DNA of 64,000 nucleotides, taken from positions 5,181,501 to 5,245,500 of the forward strand of contig NZ_CP156079.1 in the NCBI RefSeq assembly GCF_040892545.1, read 5' to 3'. The DNA comes from Paracidovorax avenae. Its GTDB lineage: Bacteria > Pseudomonadota > Gammaproteobacteria > Burkholderiales > Burkholderiaceae_C. Each line of letters opens with the position of its first letter. Position 1 is the stretch's first letter. This document shows, one piece after another, positions 63,991 through 64,000 of the stretch. The translations under genes and the position numbers were made by a program. The notes beneath the pieces were generated by a model that saw only the letters and a list, made by a program, of their open reading frames with translations, was not told where the DNA came from and ran no database searches.

Positions 63991-64000
63991 ACGAGGCCGT

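Overview
The window is about 64 kb of high-GC DNA with dense, mostly intact genes. It looks like a beta-proteobacterium of the Comamonadaceae, most like Acidovorax/Paracidovorax. The clues are several Bug-type tricarboxylate-transporter binding proteins, an HU protein with an Ala/Lys/Pro histone-H1-like tail beside a PhaM-like granule protein, an ACC deaminase with its Lrp-type regulator, and short dispersed repeats that I associate with this family. The genus is inferred from gene content only. No rRNA, tRNA, CRISPR array or intact insertion sequence was seen.

Layout. 1-11.5 kb is chromosomal backbone: the end of a Rep helicase, outer-membrane phospholipase A, a lower-GC NYN-domain gene, a universal stress protein, tRNA-guanine transglycosylase, a glutathione transferase, and a LysR / aryl-sulfotransferase-like / Bug cluster. 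11.6-20.4 kb holds a soluble four-PAS chemoreceptor translationally coupled to a protein with three CheW domains, followed by membrane and secreted proteins of unknown function. 20.4-25.3 kb has acdR-acdS, a Bug protein and a membrane chemoreceptor ending in a CheR-tethering pentapeptide. 25.3-28.7 kb is a minus-strand lipid operon: a ceramidase-like membrane protein, an LplT-acyltransferase fusion and a small HEAGH protein. 29.5-34.9 kb is an R-body-like (reb) locus: a divergent regulator, four RebB-family paralogues, four small or membrane proteins and a nitrilase-superfamily protein, followed by an S24-like repressor / YdaS-type pair with repeated operators.

36-47.7 kb is metabolic: a Bug protein, a flavoprotein, a fused CMD/alkylhydroperoxidase, a tandem glycine riboswitch driving a D-amino-acid dehydrogenase, a FIST sensor, PhaM, HU, a Tyr/Ser phosphatase and a DUF2254 protein. 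47.7-53.9 kb is one minus-strand operon under a TPP riboswitch. It carries a LuxE-like acyl-activating enzyme, a LuxC-like acyl reductase, a three-part ABC importer of the ThiXYZ/SsuABC type and an SDR reductase. I read it as a possible route that imports an oxidised thiamine fragment and reduces its carboxylate to the alcohol. It is followed divergently by an iron-sulfur (6-4) photolyase.

From about 55.6 kb the base composition drops and the content becomes accessory. There is a decayed radC remnant, then a likely defence island: a protein with two GHKL ATPase modules, an atypical receiver protein, a PD-(D/E)XK-like nuclease on the opposite strand, an orphan AbiEi-type antitoxin, and a cytosine-5 DNA methyltransferase with a long insert. 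The three strongest candidates for an undescribed system are the TPP-controlled LuxE/LuxC operon, the reb cluster with its nitrilase-like partner, and the GHKL/receiver/nuclease/methylase island.
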